Source: Mycobacterium ahvazicum (GTDB lineage Bacteria > Actinomycetota > Actinomycetes > Mycobacteriales > Mycobacteriaceae). Taken from it: a DNA stretch of 64,000 nucleotides. The translations under genes were made by a program, and so were the position numbers. Within the stretch, counting starts at the first letter, position 1. Each line of letters opens with the position of its first letter. Below are positions 32,747 through 41,955 of the stretch, piece by piece. The DNA is taken from assembly GCF_900176255.2 (NCBI RefSeq), contig NZ_FXEG02000002.1, forward strand, positions 2,170,001-2,234,000, read 5' to 3'. Below the pieces are notes generated by a model. It worked only from the letters and a program-made list of their open reading frames with translations. It was not told the DNA's origin and ran no database searches.

Positions 32747-34375
32747 ATGGATCTTGATCGCGAAGCGCTGCCGCTCACGCGTGGGCAGTTGGACATATGG
32801 CTGGCACATGAAATGGGCGAGGGTGGCGCAGAGTGGCAGCTCGGTCTGTTGGGGAGAATCGACGGCACGGTAGACCGCGATCATCTCCATCGGGCAATTC
32901 GCCAAGCGGTGCACGAGGCCGAACCGGGCAGAGCCGCCTTCTTCGAGATCGATGGGCAGGTTTTCCAACGGGCTGTCGAATATCCGGATACGCCGTTGGA
33001 TTTTTACAATCTGATCGACTCGGATAATTCCGCACAAAAAGTGCACGAGATATCGTTGGCGATCCAACGAGCACCGATGCCGCTCACCGGACCCCTTTTC
33101 AAGTTTGCGCTATTTCAGACTGATCTCAATGAATTTTATCTGTTCGCATGTTGCCACCACATAGCCATGGACGGGCTGGGTATGGCGCTCGTCAGCCGCC
33201 GAGTCGCCACTGTCTACTCCGCGATTGCTTCCGGTCAAACGATCCCTCCGAACCCCTTTGGTTCGTTGCAGGACCTAATCGACTGCGAGTCGGAGTACGA
33301 AGCGTCCGCCGACTTCATTGCCGACGAGGCCTACTGGACGACCAAGCTTCCAATCGATCCTGGCTCGCACTATCGGGCACTTAAAGCCACTGGCGAATCA
33401 GAAAGTATCCGGCCTTCAGCGCGGGTTCGGCTGGACCCGTTGGTCGTCGGCCAACTGAAATACCTCTCCAAGGATTTGCGCGTCCGGCGGTATTCGTTGA
33501 TCACCGCCGCGTGTGCTCTGTTGGTGCGTGGATGGGGCGCCGACGGTCCGGATGTGGCGCTCGACTTTCCAGTCAGCAGGCGAGTAACCCCGGCGTCGAC
33601 AATGCTTCCCGGAATGCTCACAGGCGTTTTACCGCTGATTTTGAAAGTTGCGCCCGACGTCACGATCGCCGATTTTTGTCGGGATGTCGACTCACGCATT
33701 CGGGAGTTGTTGCAACATCAGCGGTTTCCGCTGAATGCTCGCGGCGGCGAAGGCGCTCTTTCAGGCAGGCGGCAGGCATCGAATCGGTTGGCAGTCAATT
33801 TCATTCCGTCCCGACTCATGCTGGACTTCGCCGGCGTCCCGGCGACGGCGACATATACCAGCCACGGCCCGGTAGATCACTTCGGGTTCTTTTTCCAAGG
33901 TTTTGGGGACCACCTTGATCTCAGCGCCGCTGGTTCCGGGATGCCGTTTTCAAACTTCAGCGTCTCAGACTTAGCGCGACGACTGCAGCAGGTGTTGGTG
34001 GCTATGGTCGATGAGCCGGGGCGGCGGTTGTCGTCGATCGATGTGATTGGTGAGCGGGAACGCAGCGTGCTTGCCGGGTGGGGTAATCGGGCGGTGTTGA
34101 GTGCTCCGTCGCCGGCATTGGGGTCGATTCCGGTGGTGTTCGCCGAGCAGGTGGGCCGGTCGCCGGGGGCGGTGGCGGTGACGTGTGGGGGCCGCGGACT
34201 CACCCCGCCGCAGCACCGGCGAGGTACGAATCAAACGGGCCATGCGCACCAGCACAGGACCCTAAAACACAACACGAGTGTCAAGGATCAACCGAAACAG
34301 AAACGTCACCCATCAACCGACTCTGAACAGCGCTGTGATACCTCGGTTGATGCTCAACATCCCGGTTTCGGGTGA
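32747..34375 (+). pseudogene. truncated non-ribosomal peptide synthetase (C domain only)
   Basis: The first about 455 residues form a condensation domain: LPLTRGQLDIWLAHE at the start, CCHHIAMDGLGM (the HHxxxDG active site), LDFPVSRRV and later core patches, then a linker and the first residues of an adenylation domain (LSSIDVIGERERSVLAGWGN ... FAEQVGRSPGAVAVTCGGRGL). At about 34,203 A-domain homology stops abruptly, replaced by transposase-like sequence, so the rest of the synthetase is lost. In mycobacteria such a gene beside GPL-type glycosyltransferases suggests a lipopeptide or glycopeptidolipid assembly line. As it stands it cannot activate an amino acid. Confidence 0.8.
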
Positions 34376-34540
34376 TGGCTGACAGTGTTTCGGCTGATGG
34401 TTGACAGCTACTTCGGTTGATCCTTGACACTCCCGAGATGAGGGAGTTGCTGCACGTGGCCGGGCTGCGGTCTGCGGCCGTGTTGGCGGTGATCGGTGGT
34501 GGGTCGTCGATTTCGCAGGTCGCCGAGAAAGTGGGAGTGT
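34204..34540 (+). mobile_element. insertion-sequence debris cutting the NRPS
   Basis: Three pieces. (1) 34,212-34,265: the C-terminus of a foreign frame (STGEVRIKRAMRTSTGP and TAA), read one frame off the NRPS. (2) 34,276-34,432: an inverted-repeat-bounded block with several internal copies of a GGTTGAT/ATCAACC unit. (3) From ATG 34,438: the N-terminus of an IS481-like transposase. The inverted repeats and the repeated unit suggest transposase binding sites. The ends do not allow a firm choice between IS481 and IS21 families. Confidence 0.55.
34276..34432. repeat. 21-bp perfect inverted repeats
   Basis: GAGTGTCAAGGATCAACC... at 34,276-34,296 and its exact complement at 34,412-34,432 bound a 115-bp interior. 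Inside are further GGTTGAT / GGCTGAT units followed by TTGAC or CTCAAC, in both orientations. Confidence 0.8.
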
Positions 34541-34644
34541 CGCACGTTGCACCGGTCGCATCGGCCGGCGAGTTGTCCGCACCAGATGCCAGCGGTGGCA
34601 AACCTGTTAGCCTGCTCGGTGCACTGTCCCGGGAGGACGATTGA
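34438..34644 (+). pseudogene. truncated IS481-like transposase N-terminus fused to an unknown tail
   Basis: From ATG 34438: MRELLHVAGLRSAAVLAVI then SISQVAEKVGVSH, the first helices of an IS481/IS3-type helix-turn-helix (normally continued as R-x-T/S-L/V-H-x-W-L). After VSH (about 34,545) the family match is lost and an unrelated tail (APVASAGELSAPD ... SREDD) runs to TGA 34,642-34,644. The tail probably belongs to whatever preceded the hydrolase gene before the insertion. Confidence 0.45.
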
Positions 34645-36101
34645 GCGCCGACACCACAGTACGTACCGCCGTGGTCTTCGTGCATGGTCTGCGCGAGCGC
34701 CGGCCAATGGACACCTTCGACGACTTCGCCAAGACGGTGTTACGCCCGGGCGACGAAGGTTGGGAGTACTACTCCCATCCCATCGAGATCACGGATTCCT
34801 ACGAGGCGCGCCGCTACGTTGCGCCGTCGATCGGAGTCGAACTCTTCGAGTACGACTGGTCGTTTCTGATGAAGAGCCCCCGGTATGCCGGATTCATGGC
34901 AGCGCTCGCGCGGGTGTTCCTCCGCCGACCTCGGCACGTGCCCGACCAGTTGTTTGGTATCTGGCGCCTGATCTGGCTGGCTCTGCTCGTCCCGCTCACC
35001 GTGCTGGCGGTGCTGTTTGTGGTGGGCGGCTACTTCCTCCACACCGGGGTGGCCGGATGGATCATCGGCCTCGCCACCAGCGTGGTGGTGGTGACCATCG
35101 GGCTGGCCTTGCTCCGCATCGCGCCGCGTGCGTTGACCCGCAGCTTTCTCACGATGGGCTTTGTCAACGTCGCCCGTTACTTCGACCCCTTGCCCGAATC
35201 TCACGCGGCCAGGCGGGCGATCCGGGGTGGGCTCGTCGACCTGTTGAACACGCTGCACCAAGGCCGCTACGCACGCATCGTCGTGGTCGGACACGGCATC
35301 GGCGGCTACATCGCCTATGACTCCCTAACCACGTTGTGGGACGAAACGCACGAACTCCGCGCGGCACCGGCCGAGGGCCCCGGTGGCCTCAAGTCGTTGG
35401 GCGGCCTCGAGAAAGCTGCCGACCGGCTGGCGGCCGACGCCGAATCGCAGGCTGCACTCGACGATTTCCGGGCCATGCAGTTCGGCCTGTGGCAGGACGT
35501 GCGAGCGCAGGGAAATCCCTGGCGAATAACAGATTTCGTAACTGTCGGCACCCCGATGGCGCTGGCCGACCTGTTCATAGCGCGACCGCCGATCCTCGGC
35601 GGTCTCAGCTCCTCCGACGGGCGGCGGCGCGAGTTGTTCGACGGGCTGACCCGCAGGGGCGTGGTGGTCAGTTGCCCACCTCGGTCGGAGGCGTTGCCTG
35701 TCGACACCGTCGGGAACGGACCGGCGAGCTACGGTGCGTCCGGTGTGCTGGGAGCGCAGTCCCCGTTCGCCGTGACCCGGTGGACCAACATCTGGTTTCC
35801 GGTGCGCCGAGGCAGCGTCCGCGGTGACTGGTTCGGCGGTGTACTTCGCCCGTTGTTCGGACCGGGCATCCGCGAGATCGTGGTCAGCGGTAACCGGCCC
35901 GAACGGCTGCGCCCGGGGACGGCGCACACCCAGTACTTCAAGCACCCCGATAGCGACGCCGAGGGCGACGTGGCGTTCCACCTCCGCGAAGTTCTTCGCC
36001 TCGGCGATCATTCGGGCCTCGACGCCTCGATCACCGCACCGGAGCCCGATCCCACGATGGTCGGTCGGATCGTGTATCGGTCGTGGCAGCGCAGTATGTG
36101 A
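34641..36101 (+). CDS. membrane alpha/beta-hydrolase-like protein without a Ser nucleophile
   Basis: 486 aa from TTG 34641. The N-terminus TAVVFVHGLRERRPMDTF is a strand/HG oxyanion-loop start of an alpha/beta-hydrolase. Two or three hydrophobic helices (about 112-160: LIWLALLVPLTVLAVLFVVGGYF and GWIIGLATSVVVVTIGLALL) anchor it in the membrane. The elbow VVVGHGIGGYIAYD has Gly where G-x-S-x-G needs Ser, so normal hydrolysis is not expected unless another residue acts. The C-terminal part ends in conserved Asp/His-rich segments. It lies 72 bp before the arylsulfatase gene and is probably co-transcribed. Confidence 0.7.
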   Translation: MSADTTVRTAVVFVHGLRERRPMDTFDDFAKTVLRPGDEGWEYYSHPIEITDSYEARRYVAPSIGVELFEYDWSFLMKSPRYAGFMAALARVFLRRPRHVPDQLFGIWRLIWLALLVPLTVLAVLFVVGGYFLHTGVAGWIIGLATSVVVVTIGLALLRIAPRALTRSFLTMGFVNVARYFDPLPESHAARRAIRGGLVDLLNTLHQGRYARIVVVGHGIGGYIAYDSLTTLWDETHELRAAPAEGPGGLKSLGGLEKAADRLAADAESQAALDDFRAMQFGLWQDVRAQGNPWRITDFVTVGTPMALADLFIARPPILGGLSSSDGRRRELFDGLTRRGVVVSCPPRSEALPVDTVGNGPASYGASGVLGAQSPFAVTRWTNIWFPVRRGSVRGDWFGGVLRPLFGPGIREIVVSGNRPERLRPGTAHTQYFKHPDSDAEGDVAFHLREVLRLGDHSGLDASITAPEPDPTMVGRIVYRSWQRSM

Positions 36102-36173
36102 CCAGTCACGGCGCGCCGGCGAAGGCATGTTCACCGGGCAACGCGGCGCGGTTCAGCGATAAGGTGCGATCCT

Positions 36174-38459
36174 ATGGCGCAAGAGGTTACGAGCGAGCTC
36201 GATCGCACCACGCTGCCGCTCCCTGACACACCGACGGGCGGCAGAGCGGCACGAACGATTTCTGATTCGGTGATGCCCACGATCACGCCCATCCGGCCGC
36301 CGCAGGGCGCACCGAATGTCGTGATTGTCCTGCTCGACGATGTGGGGTTCGGGGCAACCGCGACATTCGGCGGTCCGGTCCCATCGCCAACCGGTGACGC
36401 GTTGGCACGGGAAGGTTTGCGGTACAACCGCTTCCATACCACCGCGCTGTGTTCGCCGACGCGGGCAGCATTGCTCACGGGCCGGAATCATCATGTGGTG
36501 AACACCGGCAATATCACCGAGTGGGCCACCGGATACGACGGCTATAACAGCATCATCCCGAGATCGGCCGCCACGGTTGCCGAGACGTTGCGGCTCAACG
36601 GCTACAGCACCGCGGCGTTCGGAAAGTGGCATAACACCCCGGTCTGGGAAGTGAGCCCCAGCGGCCCGTTCGATCGGTGGCCGACGAGCATGGGTTTCGA
36701 AGAGTTCTACGGGTTCATGGGCGGTGAAGCGCACCAATATTATCCGGGCTTGTACCACGGAACGACGCCGATCGAGCGTCCCGAAGACGTCGAGAACTAC
36801 CACCTCACAACCGATCTCGCCGATCGGATGATCGAATGGGTGCACCGGCAGCGGTCCATCTCACCGGACCGGCCGTTTTTCGCCTACTGGGCTCCCGGTG
36901 CGACCCACGCACCGCACCACGTCGCACCCGAGTGGAGCGAGCCCTTCCGAGGCCAGTTTGTCCAGGGCTGGGACGCGCTACGCGAGGAGATCTTCGCTCG
37001 CCAGAAGCAGCTGGGGGTAATCCCCGCGGACGCGGAGTTGACACCTCGTCACGAGTCCATTCCCGCATGGGACTCGATCTCGCCGGATCGGCAGCGCATC
37101 GCCTCACGGCTCATGGAGGTCTACGCGGGCTTCTTGGCCCATACCGACTACGAGATCGGGCGCATCGTCGCGGCGCTCAAAGACATGTCCGAATGGGACA
37201 ACACGCTGTTCTTCTACATCATCGGCGACAACGGAGCCGCGCCGGCCGGCGGAATCGATGGTGTCTTCAACGAAATGGTGGCACTGAACGGACTCCAGGA
37301 GGACGTCGCGGTTGTGCTGTCGAAGATGGACGAATTCGGCGGGCCGAAGGCAAGCAACGAGTATCCGGTCGGATTCGCGTGGGCGATGTGCACGCCCTTC
37401 CAATTCACCAAGCAGTTCGCCAGCCACTTCGGCGGCACCCGCAACCCGATGATTGTGACCTGGCCCGAGCGACTTACCGACAGGGGCGGGCTGCGTTCCC
37501 AGTTTCACCACGTCATCGACATTGCCCCCACCATTCTGGAGGCCGCCGGCATCCCGGCGCCGACGGTTGTCCACGGTGTGGCCCAAAGGCCCTACGACGG
37601 CCTCAGTATCGCGTACACCTTCGACAGTGCCGCAGCCGAAGATCGTCGCCGCACACAGTATTTCGAGATCCAAGGCACCCGCGGGATTTATCACGAGAAT
37701 TGGATCGCGTGCACCTACCACGGCAAGATCCAGTGGAAGAAAAGCCCACTGCCAGAGTTCAGCGATGACCGCTGGGAGCTCTACGACCTGAGCCGCGACT
37801 ACAGCCAAGCGGTCGACCTATCCGCCGAACATCCGGACAAGCTCGCCGAACTACAGGCATTATTCGACGCCGAAGCCGAGAAGAACGCCGTCTTTCCCCT
37901 CGATGACCGCGGACCGATCCGCGCGATGGGTGCCCGTCCCACCATTCTGGGGCAGCGGTCTTCCATCTCGTTCAGTCAGGGCGCTATTCGCATGCCCGAG
38001 GACATCATTCGCAGCACGTTCAACCGGTCGTATTCGATCACCGCGACGATCGACACGCCGGGCGGCACAGCCGTGGAAGGCGTTCTGCTCGCAGCCGGCG
38101 GCTATTTCGCGGGGCTGTCGCTGTATGTGCAGAACGGGCGGCCCACGTTCACCTACAACTATTTCGGGTCGACGTACACCACCATCACCGCATCGGAAAT
38201 TCTGCCCGCCGGCGAAGCCACCGTCTCGGTCGAATTCGACTACGACGGTGGCGGTTTAGGCAAAGGCGGGGTGGCGAAGCTGCTGCTCGACGGTCTCGAC
38301 GTCGGTGACGCGCGCATCGAGCGCACGGTGCCCTTCGGGTTCAGCGCGGACGAGGGAGTCGACATCGGCATCGATGGCGGGACACCGGCCGCCGATACCT
38401 ACGAGGGCACGTTCCCGTTCAACAGCATCATCAATGTGGTCACCATCCAGCTGCGATAA
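36174..38459 (+). CDS. arylsulfatase
   Basis: 761 aa, the size of mycobacterial AtsA/AtsD-type sulfatases. PNVVIVLLDDVGFG gives the two metal-binding Asp; ALCSPTRAALLTGRN is the C-x-P-x-R sulfatase signature, whose Cys (about residue 92) is oxidised to formylglycine by a maturation enzyme; GKWHN holds the catalytic Lys/His; IIGDNGA supplies further metal ligands. A beta-rich C-terminal domain completes the fold. It removes sulfate from aryl or carbohydrate sulfate esters. No signal peptide is obvious, as in many mycobacterial sulfatases. Substrate unknown. Confidence 0.92.
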   Translation: MAQEVTSELDRTTLPLPDTPTGGRAARTISDSVMPTITPIRPPQGAPNVVIVLLDDVGFGATATFGGPVPSPTGDALAREGLRYNRFHTTALCSPTRAALLTGRNHHVVNTGNITEWATGYDGYNSIIPRSAATVAETLRLNGYSTAAFGKWHNTPVWEVSPSGPFDRWPTSMGFEEFYGFMGGEAHQYYPGLYHGTTPIERPEDVENYHLTTDLADRMIEWVHRQRSISPDRPFFAYWAPGATHAPHHVAPEWSEPFRGQFVQGWDALREEIFARQKQLGVIPADAELTPRHESIPAWDSISPDRQRIASRLMEVYAGFLAHTDYEIGRIVAALKDMSEWDNTLFFYIIGDNGAAPAGGIDGVFNEMVALNGLQEDVAVVLSKMDEFGGPKASNEYPVGFAWAMCTPFQFTKQFASHFGGTRNPMIVTWPERLTDRGGLRSQFHHVIDIAPTILEAAGIPAPTVVHGVAQRPYDGLSIAYTFDSAAAEDRRRTQYFEIQGTRGIYHENWIACTYHGKIQWKKSPLPEFSDDRWELYDLSRDYSQAVDLSAEHPDKLAELQALFDAEAEKNAVFPLDDRGPIRAMGARPTILGQRSSISFSQGAIRMPEDIIRSTFNRSYSITATIDTPGGTAVEGVLLAAGGYFAGLSLYVQNGRPTFTYNYFGSTYTTITASEILPAGEATVSVEFDYDGGGLGKGGVAKLLLDGLDVGDARIERTVPFGFSADEGVDIGIDGGTPAADTYEGTFPFNSIINVVTIQLR

Positions 38460-38526
38460 GCGGCGCAGCCAACCGAACGGGGACGAGGGCAGTGCTGTGC
38501 GCCCAACGTGTCGACGCGGTATCTGC

Positions 38527-39105
38527 TCAACCCCTCGGATGAATGAACACCCCTTGCGCCGAAACGGTCACGCCGTCGCTGTCTTTGAGCTGTCCGGCGG
38601 CGAAAGTCTTCACTCCTTCCACGCGGTCGATCCACGCCTCGGCTCGAAGAAGTTTGTGAAGGGGGGTTCCTCGGTGGTAGCGCAGCGTCAGTGTCCCGGT
38701 ATAAGCGGGCCGACCCGGTTTGTGGGCGGTGGCGCCGAGCACGTGGTCGAGGATCACCGCGCAGACACCGCCGTGCACATGACCCGCCGGTCCTTCGTAG
38801 GCTGCGCCGAAAACACATTCCGCCCAGACGGATCCGTCCTTTTCCTGGTGAACCACCAGCGGGGGAGCCGAGGGGTTGCGACGACCGATCACCACATTTC
38901 CCGAAGCCGCGCTTTGTCCATCGCTGCTGCTCCGTTGGCCGAACGATCCCGGCATCTGTACGGCGCTCAATCGTGCTGTAATGGCGTCGATCTGGGCTGC
39001 GGCAGAGGCAACAGCATCGGGCTCCAATTCGGTTCGGATTGTCGCGTCAATCAGGTTGCGAACCGCGATAGCCAAATGCTCGTATGCCGATGCGGGATCA
39101 GTCAT
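38527..39105 (-). CDS. hotdog-fold (PaaI-like) thioesterase
   Basis: 192 aa from ATG 39105. The C-terminal about 110 residues carry the hotdog pattern: FGAAYEGPAGHVHGGVCAVILDHVLG (the H-G-G-x-x-x-x-x-x-D helix of PaaI-type thioesterases), then YTGTLTLRYHRGTPLHKLL. The N-terminal 75 residues are helical and unassigned. These enzymes hydrolyse acyl-CoA thioesters in the cytosol. The upstream short gene overlaps its start by 4 bp. It is convergent with the sulfatase gene and belongs with the steroid-degradation genes nearby. Confidence 0.85.
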   Translation of the reverse strand: MTDPASAYEHLAIAVRNLIDATIRTELEPDAVASAAAQIDAITARLSAVQMPGSFGQRSSSDGQSAASGNVVIGRRNPSAPPLVVHQEKDGSVWAECVFGAAYEGPAGHVHGGVCAVILDHVLGATAHKPGRPAYTGTLTLRYHRGTPLHKLLRAEAWIDRVEGVKTFAAGQLKDSDGVTVSAQGVFIHPRG

Positions 39106-39386
39106 CTCGGACTCCAATCCAAGGTGTCTGCGCCGGCGCAACCAAAACGGTGTTTCGTCTGGCCCGGCGCGGAGGGCCGGGTCGTCGCTGTCGCACCCAG
39201 CACACGGTAAGCCGGGGTCGCGTTGTCGGCCACACAGTGGATGCCGAGCAGTTGGATTCGCCGACTGTGTGGCGACTGGTTGTCAAGGTGGCCTAACCGG
39301 TCGCTGCGGTAGGTGATGGTCATGATTGGGGGTTCCACAGGGGCGGGGCACGCCTCGACGGGCCGCTCTTCAATTTCGGTGGTCAT
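39102..39386 (-). CDS. small unknown protein coupled to the thioesterase
   Basis: 94 aa. MTTEIEERPVEACPAPVEPPIMTITYRSD reads like a natural N-terminus; the remainder is basic and unassigned. Its stop overlaps the thioesterase start (ATGA), which argues for a real, coupled gene. The downstream half reads weaker, so a frameshift or chance frame cannot be ruled out. Confidence 0.35.
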   Translation of the reverse strand: MTTEIEERPVEACPAPVEPPIMTITYRSDRLGHLDNQSPHSRRIQLLGIHCVADNATPAYRVLGATATTRPSAPGQTKHRFGCAGADTLDWSPR

Positions 39387-39487
39387 CCCCTAAGAGAATG
39401 AAACGGGGAGAAGCCCTTCCAGAAGAGGGTGTCCCGTCCAGCGGTCAGTTCACGGAGCCTTCTGACCCCTGCTGTTAATCTGGCAAA

Positions 39488-40162
39488 ATGGGTGAGCCCG
39501 ACGGTAAGCAGGCTAAGGCGACACTTGCTGCCACCAGTTGGGCGTTGCTGGGCCTGCTGTCCTACGAAGAGGAAGTGTCTGGCTACGACCTTAAGAAGTG
39601 GATCGACTGGAGTGTCGATCTTTACTATTGGAGCCCGTCGAATAGCCAGATCTACACCGAGCTGAAGAAACTCCAAAGTCTGGGTCTGGTGACGTCACGC
39701 ATCGAGCACGACGAGGGCACCCGTACCCGACGGCTGTACAAGATCACCGCGGCCGGGTTGGACGCCGTCACCGATTGGACCAACAACGCCCCGGTGGATC
39801 CCCCGGTGCTCAAGCACAGTGTGCTGATGCGGGTGACGTTTGGCCATCTAACGAGTCCGGCTCGGCTCAAGGAATTGTTGCAGGAGCACGTGGCCTATGC
39901 CGAAGCCAGGCACCGCAAAGCCGTTGAGGATGCCGAGGGCGCCGAAGCGGAACCGGCCTGGGCGTATTCGGTGCTCGCCCTGCGCTGGGCGGCCAAGTAT
40001 TACGCCGCAGAACGCGAGTTTGCACTGGAACTGATCAAAGACATCGACGAAGCCGACGCCCTCATGCAGAAGGCGAAAGGTGATTCGACCAAACTGCGGC
40101 CCACGCCGGGCTATTGGCGTGAGATAGAAAAGCAGGTTCAGGCCAAACGCGCAGCCGACTAA
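39488..40162 (+). CDS. PadR-family transcriptional regulator
   Basis: 224 aa. The N-terminal winged helix has WALLGLLSYEEEVSGYDLKKWI, YYWSPSNSQIYTELKKLQSLGLVTS and TRRLYKITAAGLDAVTDWTN, the PadR pattern. A C-terminal helical dimerisation domain (about 100-200; LKELLQEHVAYAEARHRKAV) is of the Vir_act_alpha_C type. It controls genes by ligand-dependent DNA binding. It overlaps the 3' end of kstD by 4 bp on the opposite strand and is divergent from the thioesterase pair, the most likely target. Confidence 0.88.
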   Translation: MGEPDGKQAKATLAATSWALLGLLSYEEEVSGYDLKKWIDWSVDLYYWSPSNSQIYTELKKLQSLGLVTSRIEHDEGTRTRRLYKITAAGLDAVTDWTNNAPVDPPVLKHSVLMRVTFGHLTSPARLKELLQEHVAYAEARHRKAVEDAEGAEAEPAWAYSVLALRWAAKYYAAEREFALELIKDIDEADALMQKAKGDSTKLRPTPGYWREIEKQVQAKRAAD

Positions 40163-41862
40163 ACAGCGCCGGCTGCATCGCGGGCCGCGATATAGCCGTA
40201 CACCAACCCCTGGGCGATCGTTGCGCCCGCGCCCGGATAGGTGGCGCCAAAGGCGTTGGCGGCGGTGTTCCCGATCGCGTACAGGCCGCTGATCACGCCG
40301 CCGTCCTCACGCAGCACCCGCGCCCGCTCGTCGGCCTTGAGACCACCGCAGGTACCCAGGTCGCTGAGCACCATCTTCACCGCATAGAACGGACCTTCGA
40401 CTAGCGGACGCAGGTTGGCATTCGGCGCGATCGTCGGGTCACCGTAATAGCGATCGTAGGCGCTGCGACCCCGACCGAAGTCGGGATCCACACCCACAGC
40501 GGCGTTTTCGTTGAAACGCGCCATCGTCTCGTTGAACTCTTGAATGGCAACACCCATGCGTGCGCCGAGTTCGCGCAGGCTCTCGGCGCGCACTGCGATA
40601 CCGGCGTCATACCAGGTCTGCGGAATCGGCATCCGCGGAAACAGTTCGGCACCAAAGACATAGCTGTTGCGATATTGCTGATCGAAGATGAGCCACATCG
40701 ATTCGACCGGCTTGCCCGACTGCTCGAGTTCGAGCAGTCGCTGGCCGAACGACATGTAGTCGCTGGACTCGTTGGCAAACCGTTGACCGTTGTGGTCCAC
40801 GATCAGGCAGCCCGGAAGGGAGCGTTCGGCCAGCAGCACCGCGGGCGCCTTGCCGGGCAGCGGCGCGATCGCGGGAAACCACCATGCCTGATCCATCAAG
40901 GCGATGTCCGCGCCCAGCTCTTGGGCCACGCGGATGCCCTCACCGGTGTTGGAATCGGCGCCCAGGCTCACGTTGGCATCCAGCGACTCGGACTGAAATT
41001 TCCAGCGCATCTCCATGCTGTGATCAAAACCGCCGGTGGCCAGCACTACCCCTCGCCGGGCGGTGATGGTGACCTCGCGGCCACCATGGTCGACGACTGC
41101 CCCGCTGACACGCTCACCACTGCCAACCAGACGCCGCAATGTGGTGTCAGTCCACACTGGGATTTGAGCGCGCAGCACACCGGCGAACAGGGCCGCGGCA
41201 AGGGCTTGGCCGCCCGCGGCGTAGTGCCGGCCGAGTAGCCGCCCACCGAGCCCCTGAGCCACTCGCTTCAGCAGCGTCGGAATTCCTTTGCGCGGCACAC
41301 GCGCAACCAGATTGAGCCAGCGGTAGTCAGCGCCTGTGGTCGGGATAGCGAAACCCGTCTCCATGATCCCCGGCCGCAACCGGCTGCGATATTCACCCAG
41401 GATCGCCGTGTCCAGGGGCCGGCACTCGCAGGTACGTCCGGCGGCGCTGCCACCGGGTTCCTCCGGGTGATAGTCGGAGTAATCGCGGGCCCAGAACAGG
41501 CGCATCGGTGTGGTTCGCACTAGTAGCTCGACGGTCGCAGACACATTGTTCAAAAAACCCGCGGAGCGTAGCGGCGGTGCTGAACCGGCGACGACGGCGT
41601 CTAAGTAGGTGGCGGCACGTTCGGCGGTGTCGTTGGCGCCCGCCTGGTTGAGCACCGGCCCGGCGGGCAGCCAAAGCGCGCCACCGGACCGAGCAGTTGA
41701 GCCGCCGACGTATGACGACTTCTCCACAATCAGCACTGACAATCCCAGCTCCCGGGCTGCCAACGCTGCGGCCATGCCGGTTCCCGAGCCGATCACCAGC
41801 AGGTCAACAGTGGTGTCGGCTACGGCAAGGCCATCGGGAATCGTTGTGCTCAGGGTGGTCAC
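40159..41862 (-). CDS. kstD: 3-ketosteroid delta-1-dehydrogenase
   Basis: 567 aa from GTG 41862 (VTTLSTTIPDG); the frame extends upstream but known KstD proteins are about 560 aa. DLLVIGSGTGMAAALAARELG is the FAD-binding Rossmann motif, followed by EKSSYVGGSTARSGGALWLP; later come VVLATGGFDHS and CGGLKADERARV ... GLYAIGNTAANAFGATYPGAGATIAQGL, the C-terminal FAD/substrate motif with the conserved Y-P-G-A-G-A-T-I. It introduces the C1-C2 double bond in 3-ketosteroids during cholesterol ring degradation in the cytosol. Divergent from kshA, the partner enzyme, across a candidate KstR site. Confidence 0.92.
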   Translation of the reverse strand: MTTLSTTIPDGLAVADTTVDLLVIGSGTGMAAALAARELGLSVLIVEKSSYVGGSTARSGGALWLPAGPVLNQAGANDTAERAATYLDAVVAGSAPPLRSAGFLNNVSATVELLVRTTPMRLFWARDYSDYHPEEPGGSAAGRTCECRPLDTAILGEYRSRLRPGIMETGFAIPTTGADYRWLNLVARVPRKGIPTLLKRVAQGLGGRLLGRHYAAGGQALAAALFAGVLRAQIPVWTDTTLRRLVGSGERVSGAVVDHGGREVTITARRGVVLATGGFDHSMEMRWKFQSESLDANVSLGADSNTGEGIRVAQELGADIALMDQAWWFPAIAPLPGKAPAVLLAERSLPGCLIVDHNGQRFANESSDYMSFGQRLLELEQSGKPVESMWLIFDQQYRNSYVFGAELFPRMPIPQTWYDAGIAVRAESLRELGARMGVAIQEFNETMARFNENAAVGVDPDFGRGRSAYDRYYGDPTIAPNANLRPLVEGPFYAVKMVLSDLGTCGGLKADERARVLREDGGVISGLYAIGNTAANAFGATYPGAGATIAQGLVYGYIAARDAAGAV

Positions 41863-41915
41863 ATCGGCAACGGTAAAGGGCCAAAGCCCCTGGCAGGAAG
41901 ATGCGTCCTGATGAG

Positions 41916-41929
41916 TGGAACACGTCCTC
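41916..41929. promoter_or_regulatory. candidate KstR operator
   Basis: TGGAACACGTCCTC lies midway in the 93-bp divergent region between kstD and kshA. It fits the published KstR consensus T-nn-AAC-nn-GTT-nn-A except at the third base of GTT and the last base. KstR is the TetR repressor of mycobacterial cholesterol genes. Location supports it; binding is inferred. Confidence 0.45.
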
Positions 41930-41955
41930 TCCAGCCGCACGGTGCTCGGGGTTGA

